Assembly: GCA_046728115.1 (NCBI GenBank)
Contig: JBKPDW010000081.1
Span: 1 to 22,562 of the forward strand
Reading direction: 5' to 3'
DNA from: CAVSWN01 sp046728115
Lineage (GTDB): Bacteria > Acidobacteriota > Vicinamibacteria > Vicinamibacterales > CAVVIG01
Length of the DNA stretch: 22,562 nt
Shown piece by piece: positions 18,424-22,562 of the stretch. The notes beneath the pieces were generated by a model. It was not told where the DNA came from, made no database searches, and was given only the letters and a program-made list of their open reading frames with translations. Position numbers and translations under genes: made by a program. Each line of letters starts with the position of its first letter. Position 1 is the first letter of the stretch.

Positions 18424-18669
18424 TACTTCGACCATCGTGACGAGATCGACCCGCGAATGGCGGAGGATCGCGAATTTGTCGAGGCACTGCGCGCCCGCTA
18501 TCGTGACGGCGCTCCGACGCGAGACCATGTTGGCCGTCTCCTCGGACTGTCGTTTTGGGACACTGATGGGTTCCTGAAGGCACACCGAGCGTACTTGCCG
18601 TACGACGAAAACGACTTCGAACAGGATCGGCGGAATTTGGAGCACCGCGAGGCGCAGTCTCGTAAATGA
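18424..18669 (+). pseudogene. Chimera of a DUF433 tail and a UPF0175-like antitoxin
   Basis: The frame reads YFDHRDEIDPRMAEDREFVE, the C-terminal tail of DUF433 antitoxins, and runs straight into YRDGAPTRDHVGRLLGLSFW then FLKAHRAYLPYDENDFEQDR. The second part resembles the end of UPF0175 antitoxins, with their FLKxHxxYLxY motif. An open frame with ATG at 18457 covers the second half (70 codons) and ends at 18669. The DUF433 N-terminal part is missing. A GGAGGT with an ATG at 18311 lies upstream but leads into another frame. The same DUF433 tail appears again at 18876-18943, so recombination between similar antitoxin genes is the likely origin. Whether the 70-residue product is made is unknown. 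Confidence 0.45.
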
Positions 18670-18682
18670 CGGAAGCGTTTTC

Positions 18683-19001
18683 ATGGCCACCAAAACGTTG
18701 CACGAACACATCGAAGTAACCGCGGACATCGCCGGTGGCAAAGCGCGCATCCGAGGTCGACGCATCCGCGTCCACGACATCGCGATCTGGCACGAACGAC
18801 TCCGCAAGAGTGCCGACGAAATCGCATCAGAGTACGACTTGACGCTCGGCGACGTACACGGGGCACTCGCCTAACTACTTCGACCACCGTGAGGAAATCG
18901 ACGCGCGCATGGCAGAGGATCGCGCATTCGCCGACGCACTCCGCGCGCCGACTACCTCGAAACGCGTCCAGAAGGTCCGATCGATGGATCACTTGGGTTA
19001 G
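18683..19001 (+). pseudogene. DUF433 antitoxin with a frameshift
   Basis: The gene opens with GGAAG eight bases before the ATG and reads HIEVTADIAGGKARIRGRRI then VHDIAIWHERL, SADEIASEYDLTLGDVHGALA, a typical DUF433 winged-helix antitoxin. It then meets TAA at 18872 because of one extra A. Without that base it continues YYFDHREEIDARMAEDRAFA and ends at 19001. DUF433 proteins are usually paired with a DUF5615 PIN-like toxin directly downstream; here another DUF433 gene follows instead. The 63-residue product that can be made lacks the C-terminal helix thought to wrap the toxin, so it is probably non-functional. Confidence 0.75.
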
Positions 19002-19017
19002 CTGTCGAACGACGAGG

Positions 19018-19023
19018 TAAAAT
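19018..19023 (+). promoter_or_regulatory. -10 box of the second DUF433 gene, probably leaderless
   Basis: GGTAAAAT places TAAAAT six bases before the ATG at 19030, so transcription would begin at or next to the start codon. TTGGGT at 18993-18998 is a possible -35 at 19-bp spacing. No Shine-Dalgarno sequence is present. Confidence 0.4.
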
Positions 19024-19029
19024 CCACCT

Positions 19030-19254
19030 ATGAGCTGGCAAGATCGGATCTCTGTCGATCCAGCCGTGCGCAGTGGAAAGCCGTGCATCAAAGGCACGCG
19101 AATCACGGTGTACGACGTCCTGGATTACCTGGCGGGCGGCATGAGCGAGGACGAGATCCTCAGCGATTTTCCCGATCTCAAACGGGAGGACATTCGAGCC
19201 TCGTTGGCGTTCGCAGCCGCACGTGAAAGACGTCTCACGAACTCCGTCGCGTGA
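19030..19254 (+). CDS. DUF433 antitoxin
   Basis: Complete 74-residue protein with the family pattern RISVDPAVRSGKPCIKGTRI, VYDVLDYLAGGMSEDEILSDFPDL and EDIRASLAFAA. The fold is a winged helix that binds both operator DNA and its partner toxin. The start ATG has no ribosome site and a -10 box lies six bases upstream. The stop TGA overlaps the GTG of the downstream toxin gene (GTGA), indicating coupled translation. Its toxin partner is truncated, so this antitoxin is now an orphan within the island. It could still neutralise related toxins elsewhere, but that is speculation. Confidence 0.85.
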   Translation: MSWQDRISVDPAVRSGKPCIKGTRITVYDVLDYLAGGMSEDEILSDFPDLKREDIRASLAFAAARERRLTNSVA

Positions 19255-19382
19255 AGCTGCTTTTTGATGCGAACGTGAGCCACAAGCTGGTGCAACGTCT
19301 CGCCAGCGAGTATCCCGGAAGCACCCACGTTCGCCAGCCCGAAAGAACAGACGGCCGCGTGAAGGTGCTCGATTTATCTTGA
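19251..19382 (+). pseudogene. DUF5615 PIN-like toxin, truncated
   Basis: The frame starts with GTG overlapping the DUF433 stop and reads MKLLFDANVSHKLVQRLASE-YPGSTHV, the N-terminus of DUF5615 (Mut7-C/VapC45-like) PIN-fold nucleases. After about 28 residues it leaves the family. The last codons (DGRVKVLD) are a piece of a kinase gene read in the opposite orientation to the kinase fragment that follows. Only the first acidic residue cluster of the PIN active site remains, so the 43-residue product cannot be a nuclease. It is a rearrangement product. Confidence 0.8.
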
Positions 19383-19813
19383 TGTTGGCAGGTTTCAGAT
19401 CGCGGTGGATGATGCTCTGATCGTGCGCCGCCTCGAGGGCGTCGGCGATCTGAGCGGCGATTGCCGGTTCCTCGTCAAGCGGAATTGGTCCGCGCGCGAA
19501 TGCGCGGTGCGAGTTCTTCGCCCTCCACGTACTCCATTGCGATGAATGCGACCGGACCGCTATCAGCCGACTGTGTATCGAGGCCGTAGATGTGCGCGAT
19601 GTTCGGGTGATTGAGAGCCGCTAGCGTCTGCGCTTCGCGTTCGAATCGCGTCAGCCGGTCACGGTCGTGGGCAAACGTATCGGGAACGACTTTGATGGCG
19701 ACATCGCGATGCAGCTTCGTGTCGCGCGCGCGATAGACTTCTCCCATGCCGCCCTTGGCGATCAGCGTCACGATTTCGTACGCACTTAGGCGAGTGCCAA
19801 CGGGCAGGGCCAT
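19379..19813 (-). pseudogene. N-terminal fragment of a Ser/Thr kinase
   Basis: The fragment begins MALPVGTRLSAYEIVTLI and carries the P-loop region KGGMGEVYRARD, VAIK, the alpha-C Glu (FEREAQTLAALNHPNI) and the hinge region AMEYVEGEELAPRI. One frameshift near 19490-19500 follows, after which the reading continues PIPLDEEPAIAAQIADALEA and HRDLKPANI. It stops there: the DFG motif, activation segment, C-lobe and any sensor domain are missing. Type is closest to the PD40 kinases of the array (HRDLKPANI rather than HRDLKPEN). A plausible promoter lies upstream. It would not be catalytically active. Confidence 0.85.
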
Positions 19814-19825
19814 GAGTTGCGGCCG

Positions 19826-19854
19826 ATTGTAACGACGACGCCACCTCCGGTAAA
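19826..19854 (-). promoter_or_regulatory. Promoter of the kinase fragment
   Basis: On the minus strand TTTACC (19854 to 19849) and TACAAT (19831 to 19826) are separated by 17 bp, a good sigma-70 arrangement. The predicted start lies about six bases before the ATG at 19813. Confidence 0.5.
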
Positions 19855-19947
19855 GGCGACTCGCTGACGTCGTCACGCAAGCTCTTCGCAGGAGATTGCG
19901 AGCAGGTCAGCGGCCGCTGCTCAGATGCGCGCAAGGAGCGCTACAGC

Positions 19948-20098
19948 GGGGCGATGATCGGCATCGTCGTCGGTCTTGCGGGCGCTGTCGCCCTCACCCC
20001 GACTGATGACCAGCGTGCTATACGCGGTCGCCCCGATTGATTCACCGACGTTCGGAACAGTCACGGCGCTGCCCCTAAGCGTGGCATTTCAGGAATAG
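19948..20098 (+). pseudogene. C-terminal fragment of a MacB/ADOP-type FtsX permease
   Basis: The reading GAMIGIVVGLAGAVALTRLM then TSVLYAVAPIDSPTFGTVTA is the penultimate membrane helix and following loop of FtsX-domain permeases of the MacB/ADOP type, which are abundant in Acidobacteriota. One extra C in a C-run near 19999-20003 breaks the frame, and a stop follows at 20096-20098. The rest of the permease is absent. These proteins couple to LolD/MacB-like ATPases; this remnant is non-functional and marks a recombination scar. Confidence 0.6.
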
Positions 20099-20221
20099 GA
20101 CGCTGACGCCGCACGTCGAATTCGTCAAGCGCCATTCATCTCTACCAGTCAAGCAGCGCGCCGAGGCCCGGCGTAGCGAACCGCACGACCAATTTGACGG
20201 CGCCAGCAATCGTGAACGCCC

Positions 20222-20330
20222 TTCGAAGTCGACGCGACCAACCCGCTGATCTACCTCGCCCTCTCGGTCTGTTCTGCTGTTCTTCACCGAGTGCGCATCG
20301 TGGTTCCCGGCTCGGCCGCGCTCTAAACGA
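20222..20330 (+). pseudogene. Second FtsX permease fragment
   Basis: FEVDATNPLIYLALSV followed, after a frame change, by ASWFPARPRSK matches the last membrane helix and the ASWLPARRAS-type tail of FtsX/ADOP permeases. Its sequence differs from the fragment 120 bp upstream, so it comes from a different permease gene. It ends 27 bp before the right island repeat. Confidence 0.5.
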
Positions 20331-20356
20331 AGGCGCGCGGCGGCGGCGTCAAATCA

Positions 20357-20549
<193 letters not shown>

Positions 20550-20593
20550 GTGAGCTTCGCAATTCTCGAATGGTCTCGTCGTTTTTCGAACTT

Positions 20594-20613
20594 GGGTAGC
20601 AACCGGGTAGCAA
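20594..20613 (+). repeat. GGGTAGCAA pair spaced 11 bp, possible integrase arm sites
   Basis: GGGTAGCAA occurs at 20594-20602 and 20605-20613, one helical turn apart and 45 bases beyond the right tRNA fragment. The position mirrors the GCATACA pair at the left copy (47 bases), but the motif differs, suggesting a different integrase. Confidence 0.5.
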
Positions 20614-20676
20614 TGGGAACCAGGGTACGGCCTGGCTTCGCCGACCACTACCGCCATTCGGAGGGTCCATCGGCGG

Positions 20677-20682
20677 TAAAAT
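20677..20682 (+). promoter_or_regulatory. -10 box of the DUF433-DUF5615 operon
   Basis: GGTAAAAT lies 11 bases before the ATG at 20694. The same octamer precedes the other DUF433 start at 19030. The predicted leader is about five bases, with no Shine-Dalgarno sequence. Confidence 0.4.
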
Positions 20683-20693
20683 GACTCTCAGCC

Positions 20694-20933
20694 ATGAATT
20701 ACCAAGAGCGCATCGTCCGAGACCCACAGATCGTCGGAGGCGAGCCGGTCCTGAAAGGGACGCGCGTGACGCTGAAGACTGTCCTTGCGAGTCTGGCCGA
20801 AGGCGCCACGACCGCGGAAATTCTCGCCGACTTCCCCACGCTGTCTGAAGAGGATGTCCGGGCCGCCATCGCGTTCGCTGCTGCCTCTGCTCAGGAGGAT
20901 CTGCCGCTGGTCGAGACACCCGTCAAGCGGTGA
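20694..20933 (+). CDS. DUF433 antitoxin
   Basis: Complete 79-residue antitoxin: RIVRDPQIVGGEPVLKGTRV, LASLAEGATTAEILADFPTL and EDVRAAIAFAAASAQED, the normal DUF433 winged-helix pattern. It binds the DUF5615 toxin and probably represses its own promoter. The TGA stop overlaps the toxin GTG (GTGA), the same junction as in the broken pair at 19251. It lies just outside the right repeat, so it belongs to the neighbouring segment rather than the kinase island. Both genes of the pair are intact. Confidence 0.9.
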   Translation: MNYQERIVRDPQIVGGEPVLKGTRVTLKTVLASLAEGATTAEILADFPTLSEEDVRAAIAFAAASAQEDLPLVETPVKR

Positions 20934-21304
20934 AGATCAAGCTCGACGAGAATCTCCCTGAGCGCCTCGTCGCAGCCCTTGCCGCACTCGGTCACGATAT
21001 CGATACCGTTCGTGCGGAGCGGCTGAACGGCCAGGCCGATCCGAATGTCTGGAGCGCGACGCAAGCGACGAAGCGTTTCTTGATCACGCAAGACCTGGAT
21101 TTCTCGGACGTACGCCGTTATGAGCCCGGCACTCATGTCGGCCTACTTCTGGTGCGTCTGACGCGGCCCGGCCGCAACGACTTGTTCGAGCGCGTGGTCA
21201 CGGTATTCCAAACAGAGAACGTCGAAGATTGGCGCGGATGCCTCGTCGTCGTGACGGATCGTAAGATTCGCGTCAGGCGGCCGGCCCGTCCGACACACTC
21301 CTGA
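20930..21304 (+). CDS. DUF5615 PIN-like toxin
   Basis: Complete 124-residue protein beginning MKIKLDENLPERLVAALAAL and GHDIDTVRAE, with the second acidic motif FLITQDLDFSD at 50-60 (Asp55, Asp57, Asp60). These match the DUF5615 (Mut7-C, VapC45-like) PIN-domain fold, whose acidic residues (here Asp6, Glu7, Asp55 and Asp57/60) hold metal for RNA cleavage. It is the toxin of a type II pair with the upstream DUF433 antitoxin. The GTG start overlaps the antitoxin stop. The C-terminal tail is basic. RNA target unknown. Confidence 0.88.
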   Translation: MKIKLDENLPERLVAALAALGHDIDTVRAERLNGQADPNVWSATQATKRFLITQDLDFSDVRRYEPGTHVGLLLVRLTRPGRNDLFERVVTVFQTENVEDWRGCLVVVTDRKIRVRRPARPTHS

Positions 21305-21419
21305 TCCGCCCGACGATGCTCAGCCAGTACTGGTCGGTCGACGAGGACCCAACGTATCGCGCCGAGATTCGCAGCAGCTTCTAGCAACGCCCTGCAGCAG
21401 CCACAAAATTAGCCGACGG

Positions 21420-22562
21420 CTATTGAAGAACGGGAATGCCGATGTCCACGAGGTAGTCGAACGTCGGATCGTAAAAATGCGGGTCGCGCGTCGGATCTGA
21501 CGTGTCGCCTTCGGGGACGCAGATGACCATTCCTTGTCGGGCCCTCGTCAGTAGCACACGGTACGCGTTGAGCAGATATTGGCGACGGTCGGGTTTGTTG
21601 ACATTTGTCCAGCGCTTTCCAAGAAACGAGTGGTATTGCCAGCCAGACGACCGAAATCGTAGATCCGCATCCCATGTGACGCAGACCCAATCGAGTTCCA
21701 GCCCCTGCACCTGGAACTCGGTCGCCGCGTCTTCGAGGTAATAACTCGAACGTGTATCATCGATGCCATTCAGAAACCAGTGAACCGGATTGACGTTCAC
21801 GCGCACGTCGATCGCATGCGGCTTCAGACGTTGGGCTCCGGAGGAGGCGACAAGGCCGTAACGCTCGGTTCCTCGCGCGTGTTCGCGCACCCACCGCTTC
21901 GCTCGTAGTAGATTGCGGGTCACGGCAATCGGGTACCGATCGACGAAACGGCGCAATAATTCCTGCGCGTCCTCCACCTCGCAATCCAAAACCGCTTTAA
22001 CGAAGGCAGATACGTTCTCGGCGCGAAACGATCGCAACGAGACGGCGAGGTGGAGCGCGGTGTCCTCGTGCACATTCCCGCGTCCACTCAAGCGCTGCCA
22101 CGCGTGCCCAGCAGCGTATTCGCTGTCCGTCAACTCAGGCGACACGTAGACGCGCCAATCGGCAAACTGCTCCCGCACGGCACCGAGCCACGCGGAAATG
22201 CCAGCTTCGCCGCGATTGATCTCCTGTCCGCCGCCAACGAGGCAGACGACTACCGTCCAGTCAGGATGGCGGTCCATATAAGAAATCAAGAACTCGGGTT
22301 CCGATTGTTTGAATTCCCGAACGCCTTTCTTGCGGCGCATGAATTCTGACGTCATCTCGCGATTCCAGGCGCGCTGTGCTTCGTCGAAGATCACGACTCG
22401 GTCGGCCGGTGGTCCATCGGGATCGCGCACGCCCGCATCGCGAAAGTGATGCACGTTCTGAATGAATGCCTTCACCTCGTGGCGGATGTCGGTCCGCTCT
22501 TGTCGCTTCGACTTGGCAGCCAGATGACGAAACGCGTCACGAATAAGCGCCTCGCGTAAGAC
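21420..22562 (-). CDS. DUF2075-type DNA/RNA helicase, 5' end outside window
   Basis: About 380 residues are visible, open to the window edge. The first residues (VLREALIRDAFRHLA) follow the expected Walker A region of DUF2075 proteins, which lies outside. Visible motifs are Walker B VVIFDEAQRAW, CLVGGGQEINRGEAG, EFQVQGLELDWVCVTWDADL (superfamily 1 motif IV/V region) and the motif VI-like NAYRVLLTRARQGMVICVP. The protein therefore is an SF1-like ATPase of the schlafen group 3 / DUF2075 kind. Such proteins often occur in defence or mobile regions, sometimes with an N-terminal nuclease domain; that part cannot be seen here. It converges on the DUF433-DUF5615 pair with 115 bp between. The C-terminus DIGIPVLQ appears complete. 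Confidence 0.88.
   Translation of the reverse strand, partial: VLREALIRDAFRHLAAKSKRQERTDIRHEVKAFIQNVHHFRDAGVRDPDGPPADRVVIFDEAQRAWNREMTSEFMRRKKGVREFKQSEPEFLISYMDRHPDWTVVVCLVGGGQEINRGEAGISAWLGAVREQFADWRVYVSPELTDSEYAAGHAWQRLSGRGNVHEDTALHLAVSLRSFRAENVSAFVKAVLDCEVEDAQELLRRFVDRYPIAVTRNLLRAKRWVREHARGTERYGLVASSGAQRLKPHAIDVRVNVNPVHWFLNGIDDTRSSYYLEDAATEFQVQGLELDWVCVTWDADLRFRSSGWQYHSFLGKRWTNVNKPDRRQYLLNAYRVLLTRARQGMVICVPEGDTSDPTRDPHFYDPTFDYLVDIGIPVLQ

Noticed and set aside
21314..21382. 22-codon open frame beginning MLSQYWSVDEDP between the DUF5615 toxin and the helicase.
   Set aside because: It has no ribosome site and no recognisable relatives, and lies in a short convergent gap; it may be a remnant but cannot be supported as a gene.

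Overview
The window is GC-rich bacterial DNA that most resembles a soil-type Acidobacteriota (Vicinamibacteria-like) genome. This assignment is inferred from three things: tandem serine/threonine kinases fused to TolB/PD40 propellers, remnants of MacB/ADOP-type FtsX permeases, and a glycine-zipper envelope protein with a signal peptide. No taxonomic search was possible.

Left part (1-4727), ancestral chromosome. A compact plus-strand envelope cluster encodes a YtxH-like membrane protein, an AI-2E/PerM-family transporter, two overlapping paralogous proteins of unknown function and a 26-residue membrane peptide. It is followed by one uncertain small gene, a glycine-zipper protein gene broken by three frameshifts, and an M48 metalloprotease gene that stops just after its HExxH motif.

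Middle part (about 4831-20613), candidate integrated island. Two direct repeats of about 190 bp, each holding the 3' half of a tRNA-Pro(CGG) on the minus strand, lie 15.5 kb apart. Each is flanked by pairs of short direct repeats 11 bp apart, which looks like an integrase attachment-site layout. Between them, from left to right, are: a HigB-HigA toxin-antitoxin operon with a palindromic operator; a decayed kinase-TPR pseudogene; an Fpg/MutM-like pseudogene; a minus-strand array of three intact receptor-type Ser/Thr kinases (18237 to 9666); a group of broken toxin-antitoxin genes (UPF0175-like, DUF433, DUF5615); an N-terminal kinase fragment; and two FtsX permease fragments. No integrase gene is visible.

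Right part (20547-22562). A complete DUF433-DUF5615 toxin-antitoxin pair is followed by a convergent, incomplete DUF2075-type DNA/RNA helicase that runs off the window. Because both tRNA-Pro copies lack the 5' half, the intact tRNA gene is expected beyond the right edge. The two copies would then mark successive insertions into one tRNA gene.

The three intact kinases (2812 codons) have no frameshift, while most other genes inside or next to the island are broken. This favours real gene decay over poor sequence quality. The main working elements of the island appear to be the kinase array, probably membrane sensors with near-identical kinase domains and different extracytoplasmic propellers, and the HigBA module that could stabilise the island.
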